The translations under genes were made by a program, and so were the position numbers. Shown here piece by piece: positions 34,626 to 44,343 of a DNA stretch of 64,000 nucleotides; position 1 is the stretch's first letter, and each line of letters starts with the position of its first letter. The notes under the pieces are model-generated. The model was not told the origin of the DNA and did no database searches. It saw nothing but the letters and a program-made list of their open reading frames with translations. The stretch is from assembly GCA_029262005.1 (NCBI GenBank), contig JAJDAG010000149.1:61859-125858 (forward strand), written 5' to 3'. The stretch comes from Candidatus Zhuqueibacterota bacterium. Its GTDB lineage: Bacteria; Zhuqueibacterota; Zhuqueibacteria; Oceanimicrobiales; Oceanimicrobiaceae.

Positions 34626-36335
34626 ATGAAAAGACTTAGCTTATTTATTCTTATCTTGTTTCTCCACAACAATCAAGTACAGGCTCAAACCTATGTCACC
34701 AACAACATTACTGCGGATACGATCTGGGGAGTTGGCGGTAGTCCCTATATCGTGTTGAATACTATTGCCGTAACTCAGGGGGTCATTTTAACGATTGAGC
34801 CAGGAGTCACAATCAAGTTTGAAACAGGAGTAGATGTGAATATACTGGGCACTATAACGGCACGGGGTGACTCAAACTCGTTTATAATTTTTACTTCCAA
34901 TCTGCCCAATCCAATACCGGGTGTTTGGGGTGGGGTCATAATTCATCCATCAAGTGTTTCCACATCCTTTATTGAGTATGCACAGTTTGATTTCGGATTA
35001 TCGGCGGTAGCCATCAGAAACTCAGCGCCAACTATTCAGAATTGCGAGATGAGTCAGACTTTATTTTCCGCTGTTCAGATTGACGGTGGCGCCCCTTTAG
35101 TTTTGAATAATGATATTCATTCAACCAAAGGGGCTTCAGTATTTGTCGGCTCAGGTTCAGCAATAATAGCAGATAATATATTGCACGACAACGAGCAAGA
35201 TGGTATTCACGTTGGAATTCCGGGCTCTCCCATTATTCATAATAACATAATTTATGGCAATACCAGATACGGTATCAATGCAAGTACAGGGTCCATTATA
35301 CTCAATAATACAATAGATTCTAACGGCACGGCTATTAACTGTGATAATGAATCGCCAAAAATCTACAATAATATTATTACTAACCATCCTACCATTGGTA
35401 TCAGGGCCGTCAACGGTGGGGCGCCTATCCCGTCGTATAATGACGTTTGGAGTAATGGGCGTAATTACTTCGGTATTTCTCCCGGAGTGGGAGACATCTC
35501 ATCGAATCCACAATTTGTAAATCAAAGCAGTCGAGATTATCATCTTGTGTCCAGCTCCCCCTGTATAGACGCTGGTGCCCCTAATAGCCCAATGGACCCA
35601 GACAGTACAAGAGTCGATATTGGATCCTTTTTTTTTGATCAGACTATCACGATTTCTGTTGATATTCAACCACACTCGTGCCCTAATCACTTGACCAGGC
35701 GAGGCAGCGATATCTTGCGAGTTGCGATAGTTGGTTCTGCCACTTTTGATATTTCTACGGTTGATCCGACAGGAGTAATGTTAGGAGGTGTGCAACCAAT
35801 ATCATGGTTCACTCAAGATGTAACTACACCAATAAACCGGATAGCCCCATGTGAGTGCGTGACTCTGGGTGCTGACGGCTTCTCCGACCTCCTTTTCGAC
35901 TTTGATAAGAAAAGTGTTTGGGAACTTGTCAAGGTCAGCGATCACGAACAAGGTGCAATTCTTGATCTTACTGGTCAAGTTCTGAATGGTCCGGCAATTA
36001 AAGGCAATGACTGCATTGTGGTTCGGGCAGGAAAAAGCAGTTTTGCAATTACAACTCATACTATTAAGGGTCTGCATAATTACCCTAATCCATTTAACCC
36101 GATGACTTCAATAGAATATGTTCTCATAGAGGCCAGTCACGTAGTTTTGAGGATATATAATGTGCATGGCCAGGAAGTTAAAAAACTTGTTGACAAGTAT
36201 CAATCGCCCGATCTCTTTCGTGTTGTATGGGATGGCACTGATCAGAATTTTCAAACCGTACCCACCGGAATCTACTTTGCTAGAATTAGTACGGATTCGT
36301 TTCAACGTGCTATTCGGCTTTTCTTACTCAAGTGA
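34626..36335 (+). CDS. Secreted right-handed beta-helix protein with type IX sorting domain
   Basis: This 569-aa protein has a signal peptide (LFILILFLHNNQVQAQ). Residues 20-330 form a parallel beta-helix with Asn-rich rungs (IIHNNIIYGNTRYGIN, IILNNTIDSNGTAIN), a fold used by polysaccharide lyases and surface adhesins. A middle domain of unknown type (DIQPHSCPNHLTRRGSDIL) precedes a type A sorting domain (LHNYPNPFNPMTSIEYVL; ends RLFLLK). The AGGAGG ribosome binding site is strong. No catalytic residues can be named, so its substrate is unknown. Confidence 0.87.
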   Translation: MKRLSLFILILFLHNNQVQAQTYVTNNITADTIWGVGGSPYIVLNTIAVTQGVILTIEPGVTIKFETGVDVNILGTITARGDSNSFIIFTSNLPNPIPGVWGGVIIHPSSVSTSFIEYAQFDFGLSAVAIRNSAPTIQNCEMSQTLFSAVQIDGGAPLVLNNDIHSTKGASVFVGSGSAIIADNILHDNEQDGIHVGIPGSPIIHNNIIYGNTRYGINASTGSIILNNTIDSNGTAINCDNESPKIYNNIITNHPTIGIRAVNGGAPIPSYNDVWSNGRNYFGISPGVGDISSNPQFVNQSSRDYHLVSSSPCIDAGAPNSPMDPDSTRVDIGSFFFDQTITISVDIQPHSCPNHLTRRGSDILRVAIVGSATFDISTVDPTGVMLGGVQPISWFTQDVTTPINRIAPCECVTLGADGFSDLLFDFDKKSVWELVKVSDHEQGAILDLTGQVLNGPAIKGNDCIVVRAGKSSFAITTHTIKGLHNYPNPFNPMTSIEYVLIEASHVVLRIYNVHGQEVKKLVDKYQSPDLFRVVWDGTDQNFQTVPTGIYFARISTDSFQRAIRLFLLK

Positions 36336-36490
36336 AAAAAATGGGGATAAGCAGAAAAGCTCCAGTTCGGACCCCGACAAGTGCGGTTGAACAAACGCTA
36401 AACGGGTTTTTGGGACGAGAAAACCGTGTAGCAGGCGATTTCTTGGCTGGGTTTTGCGGATATGAATAGGGTCAACGTTCTGGCAAATGC

Positions 36491-36520
36491 TAAAAAGGCT
36501 GTGAGCTTTGTAGCACAGCC
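36491..36520 (-). terminator. Rho-independent terminator, minus strand
   Basis: Read on the minus strand, GGCTGTG and CACAGCC form a 7-bp stem around a 10-base loop, followed directly by TTTTTA. It lies 46 bases past the stop of the lipoprotein gene at 36566-37303. Confidence 0.75.
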
Positions 36521-36565
36521 AAGCATGCAGGCACGACTTGTTCTGCACCATTACCAAAGTTGGCC

Positions 36566-37303
36566 CTACCGTGTAGTCAGCACCAAAAAGCCGATGATAG
36601 CAGCCAGGCCCACAGTCCAGGCGATGGCATTGTTGTTTTTTACCTGGCGGAAGTGGTAGGCTACCGGCGGCACGGCTTTGTTATTGACGCGCGGCGTAAA
36701 TTCAATTTTGTATTTACGGCCATTTTTTAAGGCTTTGGGTTTAAAAACCAGAATCACATCCCGCTCTGCCACCAGGTGGTCTCCTTCCATAAATTTCAAG
36801 GTGTCTCCTCCATAAAATTCAGCACCATCGTCAATCTCTTTGTAGGCGCACGCCTTCGCGCAGATGGTCTTGTGATCGTATTCTGTATTCTGTGGATAAA
36901 TTTGCTGTAAGCGTTCTTTCTGGCGCATTTCAATGGCGGCCTTTGTGTTCACATCCAGCAGGAAGAATGGCTGATCCGCAATGCGTTTGTCGGATAGCCC
37001 TCGCCTGCCGGTTTCATAAAGAACAAATTCGCTCAGTTCTACGGAGTCGTCCTCTGAGTTTCGTTGCAACATCAGCGTGAACGGCACACCCCAAAGCGGT
37101 TGGCATTCACATTTTAATTCAACGATGGGCAGGTGGCGTTCAACCAGATAAACATTGCTTGCCAGGTCGATGGACGTTTCACTGAGGCGAATGCTAGTGC
37201 GAAAACCCAGAAAACTGCAACTCGAAAAGCACAAACTTACTGTGATCATAAGAAGCAGGAAAAAAAGACCAGGCATTTTTCTACAGTTTGATTTTGTTTT
37301 CAT
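36566..37303 (-). CDS. Lipoprotein of unknown function with C-terminal membrane segment
   Basis: This 245-aa protein carries a lipoprotein signal (LFFLLLMITVSLCFSSC), then a beta-rich domain rich in charged residues, and a hydrophobic C-terminal helix (AIAWTVGLAAIIGFLVL). I do not recognise the family. It starts 13 bases after the stop of the outer-membrane-like protein gene upstream, and a terminator follows its own stop. The pair is therefore one operon and the proteins probably work together at the envelope. Confidence 0.65.
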   Translation of the reverse strand: MKTKSNCRKMPGLFFLLLMITVSLCFSSCSFLGFRTSIRLSETSIDLASNVYLVERHLPIVELKCECQPLWGVPFTLMLQRNSEDDSVELSEFVLYETGRRGLSDKRIADQPFFLLDVNTKAAIEMRQKERLQQIYPQNTEYDHKTICAKACAYKEIDDGAEFYGGDTLKFMEGDHLVAERDVILVFKPKALKNGRKYKIEFTPRVNNKAVPPVAYHFRQVKNNNAIAWTVGLAAIIGFLVLTTR

Positions 37304-37316
37304 ATCATGCCTCTTA

Positions 37317-38396
37317 TTACAAAAGGTTCCTGAAAATCGGTAGCTTAAACAACCCGGCCAAGGCTTTTTTGGCCAGGGATTCTCCCGGCAACAGCCGGTA
37401 AGAAACTCGAACGCCGTAGGTCGGCCCTTTGTCTTTGCCCCCTAGCTGATCATTGAACGTTTCAAAAATAAACGATCCCATTTCAAGTCGTAAAGAATAA
37501 AAATACTCCGGCAACGGCACCACATCGTTTACGGAAACGGCATTCTCAGCGCTTACGGCGTCATTGAGAAAAACGCCTGAATGCCCGGTAACCGCCAACT
37601 CCAGGTTGATGGGAAAGGAGTAAGCCAGCAGATGCAATCGAATGGAGGCCTGATTGGCCATGTACTGGTTGGCAATGTTATCGAAGACCAGCCCTTTGTA
37701 AGCAACTCCCAGTCTTGACATGGCAGAGAAACTGAAGTAGAACCAGCGCTCGGTAGCCCTAAAGTTTAAAAATTTATAATTATGAAAACCGATTTGTGTG
37801 AACAGTTCCTGCATGACCGTGCCAAAGGAAAAACCCGCACCGGCAAAAATGGGTGTTGGTGAAAATTGTATGCTGGATTGACTGGAGCGGTCCAGGGCAA
37901 AAAAATTGTAATTTAGCTGGCCGGAATATCCCAGCAGAAAGGGATCTGATCTTTTCTTGTTTCGGGGCACTGTGCACAAACCTGCCAGACTATGGATGAC
38001 CTCGTTTTGAAATATTTCTGTCGGCTGGTCACTGGTAAACCCGAAAAGCAATGCACTCTGGTAAAGGAAATTACTCTGGAATTTGTCCTTGCGAATCAGG
38101 TTTCTGGTTTGCGAAATGGCCAGAATGTTAAAGCCGATAGTCTCTTCGATGTGATTGTATCGCCCCCTGGGATCGTCAGTGAGGCAGACACCATCAACTT
38201 CTTTGTTCTTGTCAAATTCGGTGAAATTGGCAAACTGTAGCCCGATTTCTTTGGTTGGCTCAAGGTTTGGGTACATGAGTCCACCCCAGTGGGATGCGGG
38301 CGCAACGATATTCTGAGCATGAACACGCATGGTTAGAAAGATAAATACCGCAAACAAAAAGATATAATTTTTGCGCAATGAGGTTTTGGATTTCAT
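37317..38396 (-). CDS. Exported protein, probable outer-membrane beta-barrel
   Basis: This 359-aa protein has a signal peptide (FLFAVFIFLTMRVHAQ) and alternating hydrophobic strands with aromatic girdle residues (FLYQSALLFGF, WFYFSFSAM, EYFYSLRLEMGSFIFET), as expected for an outer membrane barrel. I cannot name the family. It is the first gene of a two-gene operon with the unknown lipoprotein. Neither gene has a type IX sorting domain. The ATG at 38396 is the only start that keeps the signal peptide. Confidence 0.6.
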   Translation of the reverse strand: MKSKTSLRKNYIFLFAVFIFLTMRVHAQNIVAPASHWGGLMYPNLEPTKEIGLQFANFTEFDKNKEVDGVCLTDDPRGRYNHIEETIGFNILAISQTRNLIRKDKFQSNFLYQSALLFGFTSDQPTEIFQNEVIHSLAGLCTVPRNKKRSDPFLLGYSGQLNYNFFALDRSSQSSIQFSPTPIFAGAGFSFGTVMQELFTQIGFHNYKFLNFRATERWFYFSFSAMSRLGVAYKGLVFDNIANQYMANQASIRLHLLAYSFPINLELAVTGHSGVFLNDAVSAENAVSVNDVVPLPEYFYSLRLEMGSFIFETFNDQLGGKDKGPTYGVRVSYRLLPGESLAKKALAGLFKLPIFRNLL

Positions 38397-39341
38397 GCTG
38401 ATGTCTCCGGTAAAATGCTCGCGAGCCTGGCCTTTAGAAAATGAGCAGCAAGGACCTCACATAATTTAAGAGAATCAGTTTAGGAAAAAACTCTCAAGAA
38501 GACGGTAAGATTTTGCTATATTGGTCCCGGTATCAAAGAACCGCATATATCAAAAATCACAAAGTTGAAGAGAAAATGGAGAACCATGGATTCACCCCGT
38601 TACAAAAGAGAATCTTAGGTCTTTAAGAGTGGGTGATTGTTTTTGGTTCTGTGTTGATCTGTGTGGGTACAGTTGTTATCAATCACGCGTTTAAATAAGT
38701 ATTTCTCACGAATTTCCACAGATGAAACACCGGTTTTTGCTAACTTTAATTTTTCTTAAACCGCAGAGTACGCTGAGCTCGCAGAGTAAAAAAAAGTAAA
38801 GATACTATCCTGCTTAATTCACAGCACCTTTGTCATTCAGGAGGAATCTTTTTAATTAACAGCAGTTAGCTTTAGCGAAAGGACGCCCCCTGAGTGACAA
38901 CCGGATGCACGGCTTTTGACCTTAAATTATGACTTAATCCGGGCATACTCTGTAAGGTTGAATGTTTTTTGAAATTTAGGCACTTTTAACTCTGCGTCCT
39001 TTGCGTTCTCCGCGTTAAAAAAACTGACTTTGAATTTGGCTAAATGCCTAACTGTCGTAAATATAAAATATTACAATAAAATCATTCTGGATTTATTCTT
39101 TATTCAGGCTCAGAAACAAACCGTTTGAACTCGACTGCTTCTTTGCCGAAATTGATTGATGATCCTACTTTAATTCCCTTTACTTTTTAACTTATTGAGT
39201 AATTGTGGCTCCTTTTGAGGGGTGGAGTCTTTAGCAATTTTAAGTTCATTCTATCCAAATTCTCATCCGTGCCAATCCGTGGCGAATACATATCTTAATT
39301 GTACCCACACAGATAAACATAGAACCCAATTAGACGAATTG
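38397..39341. repeat. Gene-free region of nested inverted repeats
   Basis: No gene is visible in 945 bases. Outer inverted arms lie at about 38643-38674 and 39297-39328 (both read TCTGTGTGGGTACA on one strand). Inside them CACGAATT/CACGGATT-type short repeats face each other (near 38709 and 39266), then CGCAGAG-type repeats (38758-38793 and 38987-39021), with the 111-bp family C repeat in the centre. The layout is like nested insertions or a large fold-back. Confidence 0.65.
38817..38927 (+). repeat. Dispersed intergenic repeat, family C copy 2
   Basis: This 111-bp copy matches 9970-10080 in inverse orientation, including ATTCACAGCAC at the start, TTTGTCATTCAGGA, CCTGAGTGACA and TTTGACC at the end. 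The two copies have the same length and differ by scattered changes. Confidence 0.78.
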
Positions 39342-39917
39342 CTAAATTTCCTTTTTTGCTTGAATTACCCTGCCAACCAGCCCGTACTCGATTGCTGCCG
39401 GGCCTGAGAGCCAGTAGTTACGGTTCGAGTCTTTTTCAATGCGTTTTACGGGTTGGCCACATTGCTTGGCAATGGTTTCATTTAGTCTGCGTCGCATATT
39501 AACGATTTCTTTGGCTTCGATTGAAATATCTGTGGCGCTGCCGCTCATACCGCCCAATGGTTGGTGGATCATAAAACGCGTGTTTGGCAAGGCCAGCCGA
39601 TTTTCAACAGGCGGGGCGCAGTAAATGAGCGCACCGGCGCTGGCAACCCAACCGGTTCCAATAATTTTGATTTTGGGCCCGCAAAAACGGATCATATCAA
39701 AAATGGTGTCGCCGGACTCAACATGCCCCCCCTGTGAATTGATGTAAATTTTGATGTCATCGTTAGAGGTGGAGGATAAGAACAACAATTTTTCAGTAAC
39801 GTCTCGTGCAACGTCCTGGTCAATACCGCCGTAAATGAGAATTGTGCGCTCTTTTAACAAATTTTGTTCAATGAACGCACGATATTCGGTGCCACTGTTC
39901 TCGAATGGACTTTCCAT
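39342..39917 (-). CDS. ClpP-like serine protease subunit
   Basis: This protein of about 191 aa belongs to the ClpP family of barrel-forming serine proteases. The catalytic Ser lies in GTGWVASAGALIYC and the His in RFMIHQPLGG. The SxGG loop (INSQGGHVESG) is kept. The ATG at 39917 follows GGGAGAAACAGGAAC and is preferred over a longer frame from 40010. No clpX or trigger factor gene is adjacent, and the sequence differs from standard ClpP around the active site (SAG rather than SMA), so it may be an accessory ClpP paralogue. Confidence 0.82.
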   Translation of the reverse strand: MESPFENSGTEYRAFIEQNLLKERTILIYGGIDQDVARDVTEKLLFLSSTSNDDIKIYINSQGGHVESGDTIFDMIRFCGPKIKIIGTGWVASAGALIYCAPPVENRLALPNTRFMIHQPLGGMSGSATDISIEAKEIVNMRRRLNETIAKQCGQPVKRIEKDSNRNYWLSGPAAIEYGLVGRVIQAKKEI

Positions 39918-40391
39918 GTTCCTGTTTCTCCCGATTTTTAATGAAGTTTGTTGTGAAATTTGACAACCTGAGTAACGTTTAAACCGAATGCCCGCATTGA
40001 GCCGTTTCATTTAGCGTGAAATATGCACTGCAAAATTTAACGCTGAGTTCCGCAGAGAGAAATCTAAACAGCAAATATTTTAAAAGTTCGGTATTTTTGT
40101 GAAAGTCTTAAAATAGACACCTCACCCTTCTCTGAACTCTTTGCGCTCTCTGTGTTGAAAATTTATTTTTCAAGCTAATTATTATTAGGCTAAGTTCAAG
40201 GCTTTATGAAATTCACAGGTCTCAAAGCACAGTCAGCGGCTTTGCTCTTCTGTAATATGAATTTTGTCGGGATGTGCAAATCCCCAGCAAGCAATATAAA
40301 AAAAAGGCCGGTTTTTTCAAGGGAAATGCTCAAGTTGCGAATTACTTTTCTGTTAAAAATGGCGCGGGGAGCAGCCTCGAAACGCCTTTGC
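39918..40391. other. Gene-free gap with an inverted pair of CGCAGAG-type repeats
   Basis: No gene is visible. At about 40036-40065 (AACGCTGAGTTCCGCAGAG) and 40130-40163 (CTCTTTGCGCTCTCTGTG) lie two copies of the same short intergenic repeat facing each other, as in the 38.4-39.3 kb region. The left part should hold the clpP-like promoter. Confidence 0.5.
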
Positions 40392-41141
40392 TCAACCAAA
40401 CATCAATTTGATGGCGAAACCCGTCACGGCTGCCAGGACGAACCAGCGAATAAATTTGTGCCCTTTTTTTACAACGACCTTTGTGGCCAACCAGGCTCCG
40501 GTGGCATTGCCACAAGCCAGAATCATCCCGCGAATAAAGTCAACCTGACCGTTTATGATAAACACCGTCAATGCAAAAGGAATAAAAATCAGGACGATCA
40601 GCACTTTGAGCGCGTTTACGCGTACCAGGTCGTAGCCTGCCAGCGACAACACCGAGATGAGAATAAAGCCGATTCCCCCCTGAATAAAACCGCCGTAGAT
40701 GCCAATCAGGAAAAAAATGCCTGCGAGAACAATCTTTTTGTATGTGGAAAATTGTGGCTTTACTTCAGGTTTTGTAAGTCCGGGTTTGAAAAATGTAAAA
40801 CCCATGACCATGACCATGACAACAGCTAACAGTCGTTTGAACAACATTTCGTCAATTTCAACGGCAATTTGTGCACCGAGAATAGCACCTAAAGCTGCAG
40901 GGATTGAGGTTACCAGGATAATCCCTTTGGGAATAACCTCAAAGTGGTGGAAACGCGCGGTAGCAGATATGTTTTGCAGCAGAATTGCTATGCGGTTTGT
41001 GCCATTTGCCATGGCCGGTGACAGACCCATGAAAATCAGAAATGGCAAAGTGAGCAAGCTGCCACCACCGGCAGTCACGTTCAAAAAACCGGCAATACAG
41101 CCAATTAAAACCAGGGCAATGTATGAAAGTGTTTCGGTCAC
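40392..41141 (-). CDS. TauE/SafE family sulfite exporter-like membrane protein
   Basis: This 249-aa integral membrane protein has about eight hydrophobic segments and the duplicated Gly-rich TauE/SafE signature (IAGFLNVTAGGGSLLTLPFLIFMGL near the start, GIYGGFIQGGIGFILI in the middle). The family exports sulfite and other sulfur or organic anions. It lies 29 bases after the DUF2914 gene on the same strand, so the two are probably one operon. The substrate cannot be told from sequence. Confidence 0.88.
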   Translation of the reverse strand: MTETLSYIALVLIGCIAGFLNVTAGGGSLLTLPFLIFMGLSPAMANGTNRIAILLQNISATARFHHFEVIPKGIILVTSIPAALGAILGAQIAVEIDEMLFKRLLAVVMVMVMGFTFFKPGLTKPEVKPQFSTYKKIVLAGIFFLIGIYGGFIQGGIGFILISVLSLAGYDLVRVNALKVLIVLIFIPFALTVFIINGQVDFIRGMILACGNATGAWLATKVVVKKGHKFIRWFVLAAVTGFAIKLMFG

Positions 41142-41170
41142 GGTCTATCTCTGTTTATTCCTTCAGGCTT

Positions 41171-42268
41171 TTAGCGGAAGATTGTCTTCAATTCCACGGG
41201 CTCACCCACTGTTTCTATTTCAAAATCGATGCGGCCCAGCAGAGTGCCTTCTTCTGTTTCCACATCAACTCGCCACGCACCATCGGCAACATTGCGCTTG
41301 CGGGTAATGCCGCGATAACCACCGTCACGATAACCCGTAATGTTGAAGCCCAGTTTGTCGGTAGAAATCCATTCGTCCTTTTTGGGCACATATTTTTGCC
41401 AATGGTGAAATATTTTCTTTTTTAACTCTGTTGGTGCAAACACGGCGGTGAAGCATGAGACCGTGTCACCTGTTGTATAACGAAATGTCTGATCTGAAGA
41501 TTTGAGCAATTGGTACCACTTTGGTTGCTCAAATCGAAGGACAAATTTGTCCGCCTCCAGATCGTGACTGACGTGGTGGTAGATGCCGCCGGATTTCAAA
41601 GAAAGCGGCACTGGGGGGATCCAGTTGAAAAAATACAGCAGGTTCATGAGACAATACATGCCGGCCATCACGCTGACTGAACGCACGAAATGCTTGTGGG
41701 AATCAAAGATATCGTTTTTGTGAAGAAAAAAGATCAGGCCGGCAACCAACCCCAGGCTCAAGAGCCCGCCTGCAATAAAGGTAAAAACATTGAGGACCTT
41801 AAGGATGACCGGGATAAAAAAAATGAAAAATGAAAAGGTCGCCAGAAAGTAGAGCGTCAGCAGGAGGTAAAGGTTTTTTAGTTTTTTCTGCAGAAATTCG
41901 TTTGCGATCAAAAGGCCGACCATGACTGCAAAGAAGAGAGCTGTTTTACTCAGCGAGGCGCTTTGAAAATAGAAAATTACATAGGCGCTGAAAAGGCCGC
42001 CGAGAAAAAATTGTAAGACAAGCGGAAACCATTGTTGATGTTTGATCACAAAGGCATGTTGCAGTTTCTTCTTGTCTACGAGCAAAGTGATGCTCATCAA
42101 AATGCCAAACCCGACTATGTAGAGCAGTAACACCAGGTTGTCCGGCAGTTGGTCGATGCGTTTCAGTGTAACGCTGTCCCAGGTAAAGCCGCCGAAAAAA
42201 AACACCAATGGGTTGAATCGTTCGTAGCGTTCGATCCAGGCTCTAATTTCCAAAATTTGTTTTAACAT
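41171..42268 (-). CDS. Polytopic membrane protein with C-terminal DUF2914 domain
   Basis: This 365-aa protein has roughly seven to eight membrane helices in its first 245 residues and a soluble C-terminal DUF2914 domain (VSCFTAVFAPTELKKKIFHHW; GFNITGYRDGGYRG; GAWRVDVETEEGTLLGRIDFEI). The function of DUF2914 is not known. It is the first gene of an operon with the TauE/SafE exporter. A role in envelope transport or sensing is possible but not shown. Confidence 0.8.
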   Translation of the reverse strand: MLKQILEIRAWIERYERFNPLVFFFGGFTWDSVTLKRIDQLPDNLVLLLYIVGFGILMSITLLVDKKKLQHAFVIKHQQWFPLVLQFFLGGLFSAYVIFYFQSASLSKTALFFAVMVGLLIANEFLQKKLKNLYLLLTLYFLATFSFFIFFIPVILKVLNVFTFIAGGLLSLGLVAGLIFFLHKNDIFDSHKHFVRSVSVMAGMYCLMNLLYFFNWIPPVPLSLKSGGIYHHVSHDLEADKFVLRFEQPKWYQLLKSSDQTFRYTTGDTVSCFTAVFAPTELKKKIFHHWQKYVPKKDEWISTDKLGFNITGYRDGGYRGITRKRNVADGAWRVDVETEEGTLLGRIDFEIETVGEPVELKTIFR

Positions 42269-42694
42269 AGATACGTTTTACGTTTATTGAAGCAACACCC
42301 GGACAAAATATGGGCAATAGCAATCTGCTGAAAATGAATACGCCAAACCAAATGTGAGAAGCCGAAACCACCAGGGCGCTTCGATTCTGTTTTTTGATTC
42401 TCAAAAACAATGATAGGGGAATCGTGCCGGCCAGCCAGGTGCGAATGTACGGAAAGTCCGGCTTCTTGTCAAGTGCGGTAAAATGAGATCGTGCTTAAAT
42501 TTCTCTTTAATTTGAGTTTGCTAAAAAGGGCTTGACTAAGATGGAAATTATGTTAATTTTTAGTCAACATTTCCCTTCAATTTGTCCCCTGTTCTGAGTA
42601 CTTGAGAAATATCAGGTGCACTGCCTGCGTCAGTCCATCTGGTACACAGCTCAAGTTTGCTGCCACTAACAACTATGCAAGAGAGGAAAGCACA
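42269..42694. other. Divergent promoter region between DUF2914 and AGCS genes
   Basis: No gene is supported. A candidate sigma-70 promoter for the symporter is TTGACT at 42532 and TAATTT at 42554 (16-base spacing), overlapped by an inverted TTGACTAA/TTAGTCAA pair that could be an operator. The 130-base leader shows no riboswitch I recognise. AGAGGAAAG lies just before the ATG at 42695. Confidence 0.4.
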
Positions 42695-44158
42695 ATGGGA
42701 GAAAAAGGTTTTTTTGATTTATTTTTAGACAGTACAACGGCATTGAATGACATCATGTGGGGTACGCCGATGATTGCCCTGTTGCTGGGTACCGGTGTTA
42801 TTTTGACTTTCGTCACCCGCGGATTGCAGTTTAGCCACTTCGTTCATTCTGTGAAATTGATTTTTTCCCGTGAGGCGCGTGTTGAAGAAGGCAAAGGTGA
42901 CATTTCCCCATTTGCAGCTTTGATGACCGCCCTGGCAGCGACCGTTGGAAATGGAAATATTGCCGGTGTTGCAACTGCCATTGCCATCGGCGGTCCTGGC
43001 GCTCCGGTTTACATGTGGATCGCGGCAATTTTCGGGATGGCGACCAAATATGCTGAAGGATTTTTGGGTGTTCATTACCGCGAAGTCGCACCGAATGGCA
43101 CCATGGCCGGTGGGCCCATGTACTACGTAAAAAATGGACTCAAAAACAAGAAACTTGGGAAATTCCTGGGGGCGGCCTTTGCGGTTTGTGGTACCATTGC
43201 CTGTCTGATAGGCACAGGCAATATGGCCCAGTCAAACTCCATGACTGCTTCCCTGGCAGGCACTTTGAACCAATGGATCAATGGCGCAACAACGGCGCAG
43301 CAGGCGCCTGTTTTTTACTACATTGCTATTGGCGCTCTGATCGCTGTGTTGGTTGGCATGGTCATTATTGGCGGTATCAAGAAAATTGGCCATGTCTCCG
43401 AAAAGCTTGTGCCTTCAATGATCTTTTTCTACATTTTTTTTGCACTTTGGGTCATCATTGCCAACTTTAGTCATATTCCCGCAGCATTTGTGTTGATTTT
43501 TAAATCAGCGTTTGGTTTCCAACCACTTGTCGGTGCTTCGGTAGGTTTGGCTATTCAGAACGGTGTCAGCCGGGGCTTGCTTTCCAATGAGGCTGGACTG
43601 GGATCGGCAGCCATCGCACAAGGTGCGTCCAGCTCAGAGGAACCAACCAATAACGGCTTGATCGCCATGACCGGCGTTTTTATCGACAGTATTCTGGTGA
43701 ATACGATGACAACGCTAAGCATTGTTTTGACAGGCGCTTATGTGCAAACGCAGGCCTGGCAGGGCACCGGGGCCGCTGACAATCTTACCAGCATTCTTTT
43801 AACTCAAAAGGCCTTTGAATCTGTCATTCCGGGTGTCGGCGGTGCAATTATCTCCATCGCATCTTTTGTTTTTGGCTATACAACGTTGATCGGCTGGTCC
43901 TACTACGGTGAAAAATGTATTGAATATCTGGGTGGCGATAAAGTTATCAAGCCGTTTCGCTACACATTTATTGTCTTCCTGTTTGTGGGTGCAATTCTGA
44001 CTCCGATTGCAGGAAAGAGTTTTAATTATCTCAATATCGTCTGGAATCTCGGCAATATCGGCAACGCGCTGATGGCGGGCCCGAACCTGGTGGGATTAAT
44101 TTTCCTGGCAGGTGTGATCGCCAAGGTTACCCGGGATAAATTTTCTACCAGCGGATAA
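42695..44158 (+). CDS. Sodium:alanine/glycine symporter (AGCS family)
   Basis: This protein of about 487 aa is a polytopic Na+ (or H+) coupled transporter for alanine or glycine. Family motifs are TRGLQFSHF, AALMTALAATVGNGNIAGVATAIAIGGPGA, GMATKYAEGFLGVHYRE and GVSRGLLSNEAGLGSAAIA. I chose the ATG at 42695 because AGAGGAAAG precedes it and upstream residues lack family similarity. A terminator follows the stop, so it is a single-gene unit. Confidence 0.94.
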   Translation: MGEKGFFDLFLDSTTALNDIMWGTPMIALLLGTGVILTFVTRGLQFSHFVHSVKLIFSREARVEEGKGDISPFAALMTALAATVGNGNIAGVATAIAIGGPGAPVYMWIAAIFGMATKYAEGFLGVHYREVAPNGTMAGGPMYYVKNGLKNKKLGKFLGAAFAVCGTIACLIGTGNMAQSNSMTASLAGTLNQWINGATTAQQAPVFYYIAIGALIAVLVGMVIIGGIKKIGHVSEKLVPSMIFFYIFFALWVIIANFSHIPAAFVLIFKSAFGFQPLVGASVGLAIQNGVSRGLLSNEAGLGSAAIAQGASSSEEPTNNGLIAMTGVFIDSILVNTMTTLSIVLTGAYVQTQAWQGTGAADNLTSILLTQKAFESVIPGVGGAIISIASFVFGYTTLIGWSYYGEKCIEYLGGDKVIKPFRYTFIVFLFVGAILTPIAGKSFNYLNIVWNLGNIGNALMAGPNLVGLIFLAGVIAKVTRDKFSTSG

Positions 44159-44180
44159 TTTGCGTTGAAAATGTGTTTAG

Positions 44181-44220
44181 AATAGCCCGGCTGACGAGTG
44201 GTCATTCCGGGCTATTTTAT
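44181..44220 (+). terminator. Rho-independent terminator after the AGCS symporter
   Basis: AATAGCCCGG (44181-44190) and CCGGGCTATT (44207-44216) form a perfect 10-bp stem around a 16-base loop, followed by TTAT within a T-rich end (ATTTTAT). It lies 22 bases past the stop codon. Confidence 0.85.
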
Positions 44221-44343
44221 GCCACCGGCTTTGTCAAAATCCGGGGGTGCAAACGCATCAAGCGCTTGGGGTGAATCGTCAAAAGCGTATTTGCTTTTTT
44301 ATTTGTTGTAAGTAAAACAGTTAATCTCTAAATTGCGTTCCCT

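Noticed and set aside
39418..39440. A tRNA-like GGTTCGAGTC motif
   Set aside because: It lies inside the ClpP-like coding sequence and no acceptor or anticodon stems surround it.
40206..40829. A 207-codon open frame on the plus strand
   Set aside because: It is antisense to the TauE/SafE gene, whose membrane-protein signature is clear, and has no coding character of its own.
42249..42485. A minus-strand open frame of about 75 codons upstream of the DUF2914 gene
   Set aside because: It reads smoothly but has no good start codon or ribosome binding site and overlaps the DUF2914 start in another frame; at best it is a decayed fragment.
42596..42694. Possible glycine riboswitch in the leader of the alanine/glycine symporter
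   Set aside because: The leader lacks the conserved glycine aptamer blocks, and I could not draw a convincing paired structure.
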